Assembly (NCBI RefSeq): GCF_043642205.1 | Contig: NZ_JBHZSG010000003.1 | Span: 1 to 64,000, forward strand | Direction of reading: 5' to 3' | Length of the DNA: 64,000 bases | DNA from: Thalassotalea_A litorea | Lineage (GTDB): Bacteria > Pseudomonadota > Gammaproteobacteria > Enterobacterales > Alteromonadaceae | Shown here: one piece after another, positions 34,330-44,292 of the stretch | How the letters are laid out: each line of letters starts with the position of its first letter | Position numbering within the stretch: the stretch's first letter is position 1 | Made by a program: the position numbers and the translations under genes | Notes under the pieces: model-generated | What the model saw: only the letters and a program-made list of their open reading frames with translations | Told to the model about the DNA's origin: nothing | Databases searched by the model: none

Positions 34330-35799
34330 TTAACCCAAGCGGTAATTAGGAGCTTCTTTGGTGATGGTAACGTCATGGACGTGGGATTCTCCCATCCCCG
34401 CCGCGGTAATTTTCACGAATTGTGGTTTGGTGCGCATTTCTTCAATGGTCGCACACCCGGTTAACCCCATAGCAGAGCGGATGCCACCAATTTGCTGGTG
34501 AATAATTGCCGCCATAGGTCCTTTATACGCAACCCGACCTTCGATACCTTCTGGCACAAGTTTGTCGGCTTCATCGGCTTTTTGGAAATAACGGTCACTA
34601 GACCCTTCTTTTTGGTTCATGGCGCCCAACGACCCCATACCGCGATAGGATTTATAATAACGCCCCTGATACAACTCAACATCCCCTGGCGCTTCTTCTG
34701 TACCGGCAAGCATGCTGCCGACCATGACACAATGAGCCCCCGCCACTAACGCTTTGGCAATATCACCAGAAAAACGAATGCCGCCATCCGCAATGATTGG
34801 CACATTCATGCCGGAAACACCTTTTACCGCTTCCGAAATCGCGGTAATTTGCGGCACACCACAGCCAGTAACAATACGGGTGGTACAAATAGACCCAGGG
34901 CCAATACCCACTTTCACCGCATTGGCACCGGCTTGTGCTAGTGCTTTTGCACCTTCGGCGGTGGCAACATTGCCAGCAACGATTTGTAAGTCAGGGTACT
35001 GTTCACGGGTATTTTTAACTCGTTCGATAACCCCTTGTGAGTGACCATGTGAGGTATCGATCAAAAGGATGTCTACACCAGCTTCAACCAGCGCCGCAAT
35101 GCGCTCGTCGGTACCTGCACCAACGCCAACCGCGGCACCAACACGTAAACGCCCAAATTCATCTTTACAGGCGTTTGGCTTGCTTTCCGCTTTTTGGTAA
35201 TCCTTAACGGTGATCATGCCGACCAATTCAAAATCATCATTAATCATAAGGATTTTTTCGATGCGATTGGTATGCATTAAACCTAAGATCTCTTCGCGAG
35301 TAGCATCAGGCTTAACCGTAATCAAGCGCTCTTTGCTGGTCATTAGTTCAGAAACCGGCTTATCAAAGTTAGTTTCGAAACGCATATCACGGCCGGTAAT
35401 AATACCTACCAGATTATTGTCGCTGTCGACCACCGGGAAACCAGAAAATTTAAGTTCATCGGCAAGCTTGCTCACTTCACCAATGGACATATTCGGTCCG
35501 ACAGTAACAGGGTCAGATACAATACCACTTTCGTATTTTTTTACCTGGCGAACATTGGCAGCCTGCTCTTGCGCAGTCATATTTTTGTGAATAAAACCTA
35601 AACCACCTTCCTGAGCCAGGGCAATAGCCAAACGTGCATCAGTGACCGTATCCATAGAGGCGGACAAAATAGGCACATTAAGTTCTATCTTTTCGGTTAA
35701 TTTGGTTTTAAGATTTGCGGTGTGGGGTAAGACAGACGAATGGGCAGGTACTAGTAGTACATCATCGAATGTCAGGGCTTCTTGAGCGATTCTTAGCAT
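34330..35799 (-). CDS. guaB: IMP dehydrogenase
   Basis: Rate-limiting step of guanine nucleotide synthesis: NAD-dependent oxidation of IMP to XMP. 489 residues. TIM-barrel catalytic domain with the nucleophile in GPGSICTTRIV (Cys305), flanking LSASMDTVTD, the mobile flap and tandem CBS domains (about 90-205) that act as a nucleotide sensor. Promoter region is shared with the divergent xseA (121 bp). It is followed by guaA. Confidence 0.98.
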   Translation of the reverse strand: MLRIAQEALTFDDVLLVPAHSSVLPHTANLKTKLTEKIELNVPILSASMDTVTDARLAIALAQEGGLGFIHKNMTAQEQAANVRQVKKYESGIVSDPVTVGPNMSIGEVSKLADELKFSGFPVVDSDNNLVGIITGRDMRFETNFDKPVSELMTSKERLITVKPDATREEILGLMHTNRIEKILMINDDFELVGMITVKDYQKAESKPNACKDEFGRLRVGAAVGVGAGTDERIAALVEAGVDILLIDTSHGHSQGVIERVKNTREQYPDLQIVAGNVATAEGAKALAQAGANAVKVGIGPGSICTTRIVTGCGVPQITAISEAVKGVSGMNVPIIADGGIRFSGDIAKALVAGAHCVMVGSMLAGTEEAPGDVELYQGRYYKSYRGMGSLGAMNQKEGSSDRYFQKADEADKLVPEGIEGRVAYKGPMAAIIHQQIGGIRSAMGLTGCATIEEMRTKPQFVKITAAGMGESHVHDVTITKEAPNYRLG

Positions 35800-35920
35800 G
35801 GCAACATCTCACCTAAAGGTATTAAATATTGCGGACGGATTTTAACGGTTTACACCCGCCCAGTAAACTTAAATTTGCAATTAACGGCATAAATTAACCA
35901 AAACTATACAAAAAATTATC

Positions 35921-37264
35921 ATGACCCCGAATAATCACGAAAAACGCCATATTCTCCAGGTAAGCGAATTAACAAAAAAGGTTCGCTTTCTGCTGGAAAG
36001 TGAGATGCAGACCTTATGGCTTTGTGGCGAAATCTCCAATTTTATGGCGGCTGGTTCCGGTCACTGGTATCTGTCATTAAAAGACAGTAAAGCTCAGGTT
36101 CGCTGTGCCATGTTTCGCGGCAATAACCGCTTAGTCAGAATCAAGCCCGGAAATGGTCAGCAAGTATTGGTTAAAGCCCGAGTCTCTTTATATGAACCTC
36201 GGGGTGACTTTCAGTTAATCATAGAACAAATGGAAGACGCCGGAGAGGGTTTATTGCGTCAAAAGTTTGAGCAATTAAAAGCGCAATTGTTGCACGAAGG
36301 GTTGTTTGATCAACGATATAAGCAAGCCATTCCTCAAAATATCCAGACTGTAGGTATCGTCACATCCGCAACCGGTGCCGCGGTACACGATATTCTGACC
36401 GTTATGAAACGCCGTAATCCCGGCGTACACGTCATTTTGTATCCTACGTTAGTGCAAGGCGAAAGCGCCGCGGCGCAAATTGCCCAAACCATCGAGGTCG
36501 CCGATATTCGCGATGAATGTGACGTTCTTATTGTTGGTCGGGGCGGTGGCTCATTAGAAGATTTATGGGCGTTTAATGAAGAGGACGTAGTGCGGGCAAT
36601 CTTTGCCTGTGAAATTCCGGTGATCAGTGCTGTCGGCCATGAAGTGGATATTAGTCTAAGCGATTATGCCGCCGATTTGCGAGCAGCAACGCCGTCAGCT
36701 GCGGCAGAACTGGTCACTCAAGATAACAAAGCGTTACTTGATAAAGTGCACCAATACCGACAGCGTCTCGCGCATATTGTCGCCGTTAAGTTTCATGGTC
36801 TGCATCGACAACAGGACAAACTACAGCATCGTTTGGCGATGACGCATCCAAAACAACAACTGCAAAAACAACAGCAATTAGCGGATGAATTGCAACAGCG
36901 ACTTAACTTTGGATTGCTCAATCAAATACAACAAAAGCAATTACGCTTTGAGCGCTTTAAAAATCAATTGCAGACTTTAAGTCCTGAAAAAGCTCTCCCG
37001 GTACAAGCGATACGATTGCAAGACCTATCGGCTCGCTTAAACCATGCGGTGTTAACCCATCAGGATAAACAACAGCAAAAACTGGCCAGCCTGGCGCACA
37101 ACCTTAATATCGTAAGTCCATTGGCAACAATTGCCCGCGGCTATACAATTACCCGGGATGCGACAGGGAACATTATTCGCTCTGTCAGCAATGTTGAATG
37201 TGGGGATGAGATCAGTGTGCAATTGGCCGATGGTCAATTGCAGGCGCAAGTAGTAAAAACCTAA
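35921..37264 (+). CDS. xseA: Exodeoxyribonuclease VII large subunit
   Basis: With XseB forms exonuclease VII, which degrades single-stranded DNA from both ends. 447 residues. N-terminal OB-fold (VSELTKKVRFLLES), catalytic domain with TSATGAAVHDIL, DVLIVGRGGGSLEDLWAFN, SAVGHEVD and AADLRAATPSAAAEL, and the long C-terminal helix rich in Gln and Lys (about 270-390) that oligomerises. The divergent xseA-guaB arrangement is the standard gammaproteobacterial order. XseB is not in the window. Confidence 0.96.
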   Translation: MTPNNHEKRHILQVSELTKKVRFLLESEMQTLWLCGEISNFMAAGSGHWYLSLKDSKAQVRCAMFRGNNRLVRIKPGNGQQVLVKARVSLYEPRGDFQLIIEQMEDAGEGLLRQKFEQLKAQLLHEGLFDQRYKQAIPQNIQTVGIVTSATGAAVHDILTVMKRRNPGVHVILYPTLVQGESAAAQIAQTIEVADIRDECDVLIVGRGGGSLEDLWAFNEEDVVRAIFACEIPVISAVGHEVDISLSDYAADLRAATPSAAAELVTQDNKALLDKVHQYRQRLAHIVAVKFHGLHRQQDKLQHRLAMTHPKQQLQKQQQLADELQQRLNFGLLNQIQQKQLRFERFKNQLQTLSPEKALPVQAIRLQDLSARLNHAVLTHQDKQQQKLASLAHNLNIVSPLATIARGYTITRDATGNIIRSVSNVECGDEISVQLADGQLQAQVVKT

Positions 37265-37363
37265 AAACACAGGCTGCCAATATCGACACTCCCTCTTAGT
37301 CTACACTTACAGCTTAATACTGTCGTCTAAACTCGGTCCTGGTTTTAAGTGTTCTGGTGTGCA

Positions 37364-38407
37364 ATGCGAAAATGGCTCCGTTTTATTGTTTTGTTGCTGG
37401 CGATTTCATCCTGTAATAGTGATGATGATAGCTCCGGTATTAGTACAGGTATTAATTCCGACAAAGGTACGGATAAAGGTTCCAAACCCGATCCTGTTTC
37501 GGTCACGCCACAGACCACGCAATCGCCATTAGTTTGTGCAAATCGACTCGACACCTTCAACTCGGCAATATTTAACGCACCCGGTTGGCACTTATTTGTT
37601 CTCGGCGATACCGGAAAAGCGAATGACGGCCAGCTGATCGCCGCGCAAATCATGGAGTCGTATCACACCCAATATCCATTGGATGCGATTATCCATACCG
37701 GCGACGTGTTTTATGACAATGGCATTGCAAGTGCCGATGATATTCTGACGCAAACTGCATTTTCAGATATCTACGTACCTTTAGGGTTGACCGACATACG
37801 TTGGTTTTTTTCCGCAGGCAATCACGATTACAACGGTAATATTCACGCGTTGCTCGACTGGGGTCAGGCGCAACCTTTTATCCATTTTCCTGAGCTTTAT
37901 TATAAAACCCAGATAAATCGCAACCTACTGTCGTTTGCTAATACCACAAACCAATCGCAAGGCCCCAGCGTTAACCTGATCGCAATTGACACCACGCCGT
38001 TTACCACCGGTATTGGCCAAGCGGAGCAGCTCGCCTGGCTGCAACAACAACTGGCCGTTGATAACGCACAATACACCATAGTGTTTGGTCACCACCCTAT
38101 TGTTTCCTATGGTGAAGATGGTAATGAAGCGGGCTTGCAAGGGAATGTTCGGGCCCTGCTCAAACAATATTCAGTGGATTTTTATTTAGCCGGTCACGAG
38201 CATAGCCTGCAGGTGATTGATGTTCCCGAAGAGCCGGTTAATATTGTCAGCGGTGCCGGTGGCGCAGAAATTACGCCATTAACCTGTAACAAGAAACACC
38301 TGTTCGGGATCAGTCAGTTCGGTGGCATCGCGCTCTATGTGACCCACAATCACGTATTTATCATTCCGGTTTCCGAGCGCGGCATTGAAGGTATCATTAA
38401 AATTTAA
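37364..38407 (+). CDS. Lipoprotein metallophosphoesterase
   Basis: 347 residues from ATG 37364; a GTG five codons upstream would weaken the signal. Lipoprotein signal ending in SSC with a Ser/Asp-rich linker. The calcineurin-like metal motifs are in order: LGDTGKAND, HTGDVFYDNG, GNHDY, FGHHPIVSYG and AGHEHSLQ. This set resembles purple (tartrate-resistant) acid phosphatases more than nucleotidases. Substrate unknown; likely acts in the periplasm or at the cell surface. The next gene begins 54 bp after the stop. Confidence 0.8.
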   Translation: MRKWLRFIVLLLAISSCNSDDDSSGISTGINSDKGTDKGSKPDPVSVTPQTTQSPLVCANRLDTFNSAIFNAPGWHLFVLGDTGKANDGQLIAAQIMESYHTQYPLDAIIHTGDVFYDNGIASADDILTQTAFSDIYVPLGLTDIRWFFSAGNHDYNGNIHALLDWGQAQPFIHFPELYYKTQINRNLLSFANTTNQSQGPSVNLIAIDTTPFTTGIGQAEQLAWLQQQLAVDNAQYTIVFGHHPIVSYGEDGNEAGLQGNVRALLKQYSVDFYLAGHEHSLQVIDVPEEPVNIVSGAGGAEITPLTCNKKHLFGISQFGGIALYVTHNHVFIIPVSERGIEGIIKI

Positions 38408-38461
38408 GCTCCTAAAACCCGGTTCTTGCTGTCCTCAACTTTCCTGTCTAAGCTTTGCCTT

Positions 38462-39076
38462 ATGAAACGCGTATTACTCTGTTTGTTATTATTAACATTG
38501 ATGGTTTCCTTCTCCGTTGCCGCGATGGAATCACAACTGAATCATCGTGACATCGAATTATTCAGCGGTTATGAACGCCAACATCCGCTTTCTCAGGATA
38601 TTGATTATGACGGGCCAGTCATCGGCGTATTCATTCCGCTTGGTAAACGCTGGTTTATCAATGCTAAAGCCAGTTTCCAGTCAGAATCTCTGCGACAAAA
38701 TAACTTTGATTTGAATCGTCAGCAAGTGACATTGGGTTATACATTTTTGCAAGCAACCAACACTTTCTGGCAGGTAGAATTAGGAGGCATCCGGGAACAA
38801 TTCGAACAACAAATAGAAGATTTTTCTGCTGAGGATAGCGATAGCGGTTATCTGGGAAAATTGGGTTGGAACGTTAACGTCAATGGCAAACATCAATTTG
38901 CCATTATCGCCCAGGGTCATCTGTTATACGAGACCAACAGGTACCTGCTCCACAATCAATATCGTTATCTGTTAGGTCAGGATTGGTCAGTCGGCGCAAG
39001 ATTCAGTCTTGGCTATGACGAAACCTTTAAGCACGACGTAAACGAATATCGATTGCATATTGCTTATCACTTCTGA
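38462..39076 (+). CDS. Small outer-membrane beta-barrel protein
   Basis: 204 residues from ATG 38462; an upstream in-frame start at 38426 is rejected because it precedes the signal peptide. Signal peptide ending FSVAA. The rest is alternating amphipathic strands with SLGYDETF and a C-terminal YRLHIAYHF ending in Phe, the barrel signature recognised by the BAM machine. Function and family not recognised. It could be co-transcribed with the phosphoesterase. A long hairpin lies downstream. Confidence 0.65.
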   Translation: MKRVLLCLLLLTLMVSFSVAAMESQLNHRDIELFSGYERQHPLSQDIDYDGPVIGVFIPLGKRWFINAKASFQSESLRQNNFDLNRQQVTLGYTFLQATNTFWQVELGGIREQFEQQIEDFSAEDSDSGYLGKLGWNVNVNGKHQFAIIAQGHLLYETNRYLLHNQYRYLLGQDWSVGARFSLGYDETFKHDVNEYRLHIAYHF

Positions 39077-39125
39077 CAAACACTTGCTAACAAGGCAACG
39101 CATAAACAGTGAGCACATGCTTACA

Positions 39126-39170
39126 TCTAGGATTCATTAATATAGATGGACTATATCAATGAATCCTAGA
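39126..39170. repeat. Long palindromic hairpin between convergent genes
   Basis: Perfect 13-bp outer arms TCTAGGATTCATT / AATGAATCCTAGA and inner ATATAG / CTATAT arms, with one mismatch between, around a five-base loop. There is no T-run, so it is not a classic terminator. Confidence 0.75.
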
Positions 39171-39225
39171 TTACAAATAAACCTTTGCCCTAACGTTGCA
39201 TACAAACACTGAAATGGCGTTGGTA

Positions 39226-40701
39226 TTACTCTTTTGTTTTATAACCTTGTGTAGCCCGTGCTTTTTTCTTTTGCTCGGTGTAGGTGAGCTTACGCTTATG
39301 GGAAAATGGATTAGCGGTGCCTCGAAACTCTACTTTTATCGGCGTACCCATAATCTTCAGGGCTTTGCGGAAGTAATTCATTAAATAACGCTTGTAAGAC
39401 TGTGGCAGCGAGTTTACCTGATTACCATGGATAACAATAATCGGTGGATTATAACCACCTGCATGGGCGTATTTAAGCTTAATACGACGACCATTAACCA
39501 TCGGCGGTTGATGGTCAAATACTGCCATATCCATGATCTTGGTTAACATTGCGGTAGACGTCCGTCTTGTCGCTGAATCGAACGCTTCTTCGACCGACTC
39601 AAACAAGTGACCAACGCCCGTGCCATGTAATGCAGAGATAAAATGCAAACGAGCGAAATCGATAAACCCTAAACGGCGATCAAGCTCCGATTTAACCCGA
39701 TCTTTTACTTCCGTATCAAGACCGTCCCACTTATTAACCACTAAAACCAGTGAGCGACCAGATTCAAGAACGTAACCAAGCAAGGATAAATCCTGATCCG
39801 TAATCCCATCGCGGGCGTCAATGATTAGCAAAACCACATTGGCATCTTCGATGGCTTGTAAGGTCTTTATTACCGAAAACTTTTCGACCGCATCGGTTAC
39901 ATTTTTTCGACGACGGATACCGGCGGTGTCAATCAAGGTATATTCCCTATCACCACGCTCCATAGGAATATATACACTGTCACGAGTCGTACCTGGCATG
40001 TCATAAACCACAACACGCTCTTCACCTAGAATACGGTTGGTAAGCGTAGACTTACCGACATTGGGTTTGCCGATAATCGCGAGTTTAATTTTATCATCCT
40101 GGGCGGTTTCTTCGCTATCATCAAACTCTTCGCCTTCCTGAAGGTGGACAACAGAGTCAAAGTCATCGTCTTGCTCATCATTATCATCATCACTTAGCAC
40201 CATGCCATCGATATGAGGTGCTAGCGCCAGGTTGAGCAACTGCGTTACCCCACGGTTATGAGCAGCCGCTATTTGATGAACCGTATCGCCAAGCCCGAGA
40301 TGATAAAATTCCGCCACCGCAGAATCTGCGTCTATGCCATCAATTTTATTGGCAACCAGAAACACTTTTTTACTCTGCTTACGAAGATAGTCCGCAATGG
40401 ACTCGTCTGCGGAGGTTAACCCGGCTCGGGCATCGACAAGAAACAAGACCGCATCGGCCTCATCAATCGCCATTAATGACTGCTCTGCCATCAACGCATC
40501 GATGCCTTCTTCATTGCCGACAATACCGCCTGTATCAATTACGATAAATGCTTGCCCTTCAACTTCCGCCTGACCGTACTGACGATCACGGGTAAGTCCC
40601 GGATAATCGGCAACCAGCGCATCACGGGTTCGCGTAAGACGATTGAATAAAGTTGATTTACCTACGTTAGGACGCCCAACCAGAGCAACAACAGGAAGCA
40701 T
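39226..40701 (-). CDS. der: Ribosome-assembly GTPase Der (EngA)
   Basis: Double-GTPase needed for 50S subunit maturation. 491 residues from ATG 40701, giving the usual start MLPVVALVGRPNVGKS; a longer frame to 40752 runs into a repeat. First G-domain P-loop GRPNVGKS (about 9-16) and second GKPNVGKS (about 212-219), each with DTGG/DTAG and NKxD motifs, joined by an acidic linker (about 165-205). The C-terminal KH-like domain is followed by a basic tail. It is the last gene of the rlmN-to-der block, 196 bp after bamB. Confidence 0.97.
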   Translation of the reverse strand: MLPVVALVGRPNVGKSTLFNRLTRTRDALVADYPGLTRDRQYGQAEVEGQAFIVIDTGGIVGNEEGIDALMAEQSLMAIDEADAVLFLVDARAGLTSADESIADYLRKQSKKVFLVANKIDGIDADSAVAEFYHLGLGDTVHQIAAAHNRGVTQLLNLALAPHIDGMVLSDDDNDEQDDDFDSVVHLQEGEEFDDSEETAQDDKIKLAIIGKPNVGKSTLTNRILGEERVVVYDMPGTTRDSVYIPMERGDREYTLIDTAGIRRRKNVTDAVEKFSVIKTLQAIEDANVVLLIIDARDGITDQDLSLLGYVLESGRSLVLVVNKWDGLDTEVKDRVKSELDRRLGFIDFARLHFISALHGTGVGHLFESVEEAFDSATRRTSTAMLTKIMDMAVFDHQPPMVNGRRIKLKYAHAGGYNPPIIVIHGNQVNSLPQSYKRYLMNYFRKALKIMGTPIKVEFRGTANPFSHKRKLTYTEQKKKARATQGYKTKE

Positions 40702-40722
40702 GGCTACCTCAATAAATAATGG

Positions 40723-40769
40723 AATACCAAGGTTTAACGCAAAACCTCGCATTAAAACATCTTGGTATT
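40723..40769. repeat. AATACCAAG-ended inverted repeat upstream of der
   Basis: AATACCAAG (40723-40731) and CTTGGTATT (40761-40769) bound 47 bases. The ends match those of the elements at 18776-18823 and 20098-20159. It sits 21 bases upstream of the der start. Confidence 0.6.
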
Positions 40770-40780
40770 ATTAAAATAAT

Positions 40781-40809
40781 AGCGGCCCCGTAAATATTAC
40801 GGAGCCGCT
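40781..40809 (-). terminator. Terminator after bamB
   Basis: AGCGGC and CCGTAA pair with their complements with one internal mismatch, a 29-base hairpin. On the minus strand it is followed by a T-rich stretch. It probably attenuates transcription from bamB into der. Confidence 0.65.
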
Positions 40810-40860
40810 GATAACTTTAGCAAACTTTGACCTGTATTGCGTAGGTTCAAAACTTGCCAC

Positions 40861-40880
40861 TGCTCTGAATTATCAGAGCA
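40861..40880 (-). repeat. Perfect hairpin just after bamB
   Basis: TGCTCTGA / TCAGAGCA with a four-base loop, 17 bases after the bamB stop. The following bases are only weakly T-rich. Possibly an mRNA 3' stabiliser. Confidence 0.55.
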
Positions 40881-40897
40881 AACAATATGTTAGTGGA

Positions 40898-42100
40898 TTA
40901 TTCAGGGGTCTTAATGACCTGTAGTTCACCATCTCTTGACTGAGCATATATCAGCCCATCGCTGACAACCGGGGTGACATAAATCGCACTATTGTCAACA
41001 CGATAACGCGCCACTATGCTGCCATCGGACTTTTTCAACCAGTGTAGGTAACCCTCTAAGTCGCCAACGACCACGTAGTCACCAACACTAACCGCGCCAG
41101 TGGTATCACGGTTTGTCAGAGCCAACTGGCTCCACATTTCAGTGCCATCGTTGCGATTCAAAGCGTAAACATGGCCCTTTTCATCTGTTGCAAAAATTAG
41201 GTTACCATCAACGGTTAACTGACGATAAGACGAATATTTTCGCTTCCAGATTTCTCGTCCTGAACGCATATCGAGTGCAGCAAGGTTACCGTTAGAAGAG
41301 ATACCATAAATTTTATCACCGAAAATCACTGGCGTAACATCAACATCGACAATTCGCTGTAATTCCGTTGCTCCGGATGGTTCGCCAATTTCCGTAGCCC
41401 AGCCTTGTTGACCACTATCAACGATATACACGGCCAGTTCACCTTTCGCACTGCCAATAAAGGCACCGCCAGAGCTACTGACTACACCACTTGCACCGCG
41501 CAAGGTTAATGGTGGGACACTCTGATCGGCTTTCCACTTCTGCTCACCCGTCTCGGCATCTAGTGCGACCAACGCACCAGAAACCGTGTTAACCAACACC
41601 ATGTTTGATTCCAGTGCCGGATTAGAGATCACTTCACCAGGGACTTTGGTTTGCCAGATTAACTCGCCGGTTTCCTGATTCAACGCATAAACAATGCCAT
41701 TTTCGCTACCCCAAATGACCATGTTGTAACCGGCAACGCCGCCACCAGAAATTCGAGCGGTCGTGCGATCATCGAAGAAACCACGAGTTCCCTCAATATC
41801 GCTGAGATCGACTTCCCAGATTTTCTTTCCGGTTGCTTGATCAAAAGCGTAGGCTTCACCTAAACGCTCAGCCGTAAACACTTTTTCGTAGGCAACGACT
41901 GGATTTAACCTGGAAAAATAATGCTGCACGCCTTTGTTGGTGGACTGCTCCCACAACACTTCAGGCTCAAACTCTGCATTTATTTCGGTCAGTTCAGCGA
42001 CAAGCGTACTGGTATCTTCTTCTTCATCATCGCTGGCACAACCAAACAACATCGCAGATGCTAACAGGGTGCTGAGTAATTTCTTATTTAAGTTTTTCAC
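40898..42100 (-). CDS. bamB: Outer-membrane assembly lipoprotein BamB
   Basis: Lipoprotein of the BAM complex that inserts beta-barrel proteins into the outer membrane. 400 residues. The lipobox ends in LFGC (Cys21), followed by an acidic linker. The body is an eight-bladed PQQ-type propeller with repeated units such as ALDAETGEQKWK, ALDMRSGREIWK and ALNRNDGTEMWSQ, each with a conserved Trp. It lies in the conserved order hisS-yfgM-bamB-der, 14 bp after yfgM. Confidence 0.95.
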   Translation of the reverse strand: MKNLNKKLLSTLLASAMLFGCASDDEEEDTSTLVAELTEINAEFEPEVLWEQSTNKGVQHYFSRLNPVVAYEKVFTAERLGEAYAFDQATGKKIWEVDLSDIEGTRGFFDDRTTARISGGGVAGYNMVIWGSENGIVYALNQETGELIWQTKVPGEVISNPALESNMVLVNTVSGALVALDAETGEQKWKADQSVPPLTLRGASGVVSSSGGAFIGSAKGELAVYIVDSGQQGWATEIGEPSGATELQRIVDVDVTPVIFGDKIYGISSNGNLAALDMRSGREIWKRKYSSYRQLTVDGNLIFATDEKGHVYALNRNDGTEMWSQLALTNRDTTGAVSVGDYVVVGDLEGYLHWLKKSDGSIVARYRVDNSAIYVTPVVSDGLIYAQSRDGELQVIKTPE

Positions 42101-42114
42101 ACCGGATCCTCGGT

Positions 42115-42753
42115 TTAACCAGCCAGGTTAACAGCAACAGCCAAATCATCTAGCTTCATTTGTAATTGCGGACTGGATTCCAGACCTCCGGCATCTGCGG
42201 CAGCCTGATACGCACTGCGTGCCTGCTCTTTGTCACCCTTAAGCAGGTAAGCATCGCCTTTCGTTTCTGCTACGCTCGCCTGATATTTTTCAGGGAAGGT
42301 CTTACCTAGCGTTGCTAAAGCATCATCAAGGTTTTCCTGCTGAATTTGCACGCGGGCCAGACGCAATTGCGCAATCGCTTTCACTTCAACGCTCGGTGCC
42401 AGTTCAATGGCCATGGTCAATTGTTTTTCAGCTTCTTGCCAGTCACTGTGTGAAGCCGCATCTTTTGCCAGGGCTAGTGCGGTAAAGGCAGCGTAGCTTG
42501 AATCTTTGTTTTCGTTGATGAAGCTTTGACTGTTAGTGCGGAACGTTTCACCGTCGTTTGTCATGGCTTCTATATTTTGCTGATACTGGCTTGATGCTGA
42601 CTCAATCGCTGCCTGCTTGCTGTCTTGATAATAGTTATAACCAAAAAAGCCACCTAAACCGATAACCAGACCTGCACCAAGAGAATAACCGTTCTCTTTA
42701 AAAAACTTTTTAATAGCTTCTACTTGCTGTTCTTCAGATTGATAAATTTCCAC
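42115..42753 (-). CDS. yfgM: YfgM family TPR membrane protein
   Basis: 212 residues: a cytoplasmic N-terminus, one membrane helix (about 22-42, GLVIGLGGFFGYNYY) and a periplasmic tetratricopeptide domain. In E. coli it associates with the SecYEG translocon and PpiD as an ancillary periplasmic chaperone. The start lies 4 bp after the hisS stop, so the two are tightly coupled, and bamB follows 14 bp later. Confidence 0.92.
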   Translation of the reverse strand: MEIYQSEEQQVEAIKKFFKENGYSLGAGLVIGLGGFFGYNYYQDSKQAAIESASSQYQQNIEAMTNDGETFRTNSQSFINENKDSSYAAFTALALAKDAASHSDWQEAEKQLTMAIELAPSVEVKAIAQLRLARVQIQQENLDDALATLGKTFPEKYQASVAETKGDAYLLKGDKEQARSAYQAAADAGGLESSPQLQMKLDDLAVAVNLAG

Positions 42754-42757
42754 AACG

Positions 42758-44038
42758 TTACCCTTCTAATAATTTTGTTAGTAGCTCTGCGACTTGTTCA
42801 AAAGGCAGGCTCATTTGTTCTTTTTTCTGCCGTAAGTATTTTACGGTCACGTTTTTTTGTTCGACTTCTGAGTCGCCAAGAATGATGGCGATCTCTGCAC
42901 CAGATTTATCCGCGCGCTTTAACTGTTTTTGAAACTTACCACCACCACAATGGGTTTGAATGCGAATACCTGGTACCGCATCACGCCATTGTTCGGATAG
43001 CGCAAGTGCAGCCATTTCCGCGGCTTCGCCCATACTTACAACATAGACATCGGTCGGCGCACGTAGGTCATGAAATTTGTCCAGTTCCGACAATAGCAGT
43101 ACCAGACGTTCAATGCCCAACGCAAAACCGACCGCAGGGGTTGCCTTACCACCTAATTGCTCTACCAGACCATCGTAGCGCCCACCGGCACATACCGTAC
43201 CTTGTGCACCTAATGAGTCTGTTACCCATTCAAATACAGTACGGTTATAGTAATCCAGGCCTCGAACGAGCTTTTCGTTAAGACGATAAGAGATACCTGC
43301 GGCGTCCAGTCGTTTGCAAACCTGCTCAAAATGTTCGCTTGATTCAACATCAAGATATTCTGACAACTTAGGTGCTGATACCAACAACGCCTGCACGTCT
43401 GGGTTCTTGCTATCCAATACCCGCAACGGATTTGAATGCATGCGACGACGCGAATCCTCATCCAGTTGTGCCTCATGCTCGGTTAAAAATGCGACCAGAG
43501 CCTGACGGTAATCGGCGCGCGCTTCATTTGAGCCTAGAGAATTCAACTCTAGTGTGACAAATTCTTCGATACCAAGTTCCCGCCAAAGGCGAGCACTTAA
43601 GATAATCACTTCGGCGTCGATATCTGCACTGGCAATGCCAAAACTTTCCAGACCGAATTGATGAAACTGCCGATAACGACCTTTTTGCGGCCGTTCATGG
43701 CGAAACATAGGCCCCATATACCAGAGACGTTGCTCCTGATTATAAAGCAGACCATGTTGATTACCCGCTCGTACGCAACTGGCGGTACCTTCAGGACGCA
43801 GAGTCAGCGAGTCGCCATTGCGATCCTCGAAGGTGTACATTTCTTTTTCAACAATATCTGTGACTTCGCCAATACCGCGCTTAAATAGCGCAGTAGATTC
43901 AACCACGGGCATGCGGATTTCCGAGTAACCATAATTGCTGGCGACCTGACGCAATACCTGTTCAACCCGTTGCCACTTTTCGGTTTCGCCGGGCAGACAA
44001 TCGTTCATACCACGAATGGCTTGAATAGCTTTACTCAC
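42758..44038 (-). CDS. hisS: Histidyl-tRNA synthetase
   Basis: Charges tRNA-His with histidine. 426 residues, class II synthetase. Motif 1 region near the N-terminus, motif 2 in MFRHERPQKGRYRQFHQ, the histidine-specific RGLDYYNRTVFEWV, motif 3 in VGFALGIERL and the C-terminal anticodon-binding domain from about 330. The start MSKAIQAIRGMNDCLP is canonical. It lies 254 bp downstream of ispG, a gap that could carry its own promoter. Confidence 0.97.
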   Translation of the reverse strand: MSKAIQAIRGMNDCLPGETEKWQRVEQVLRQVASNYGYSEIRMPVVESTALFKRGIGEVTDIVEKEMYTFEDRNGDSLTLRPEGTASCVRAGNQHGLLYNQEQRLWYMGPMFRHERPQKGRYRQFHQFGLESFGIASADIDAEVIILSARLWRELGIEEFVTLELNSLGSNEARADYRQALVAFLTEHEAQLDEDSRRRMHSNPLRVLDSKNPDVQALLVSAPKLSEYLDVESSEHFEQVCKRLDAAGISYRLNEKLVRGLDYYNRTVFEWVTDSLGAQGTVCAGGRYDGLVEQLGGKATPAVGFALGIERLVLLLSELDKFHDLRAPTDVYVVSMGEAAEMAALALSEQWRDAVPGIRIQTHCGGGKFQKQLKRADKSGAEIAIILGDSEVEQKNVTVKYLRQKKEQMSLPFEQVAELLTKLLEG

Positions 44039-44292
44039 TAGAATGTTCTCTTAAATCTATGGTGATTCTGGATTAGCTTTGTGTCGGTAAAATCGCCACA
44101 AGAGCGGCATTATAGGCAAATCGACAGCAAACGTAAAACCTTATTGGCTAATCATAATATTGATCGTTCGTTATCGGCTTTCATCTAACGGCAAGCGTTG
44201 TTGTACCGGACACCATTGTTAAGCAATATTGCAATCCTCGTTTTGCCAACGTTGTCGAATCGGCTACGATTCAGGGCTCGCCTATCAATACC

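Noticed and set aside
43006..43888. Plus-strand frames across hisS
   Set aside because: They are antisense shadows of a gene whose synthetase motifs are complete.
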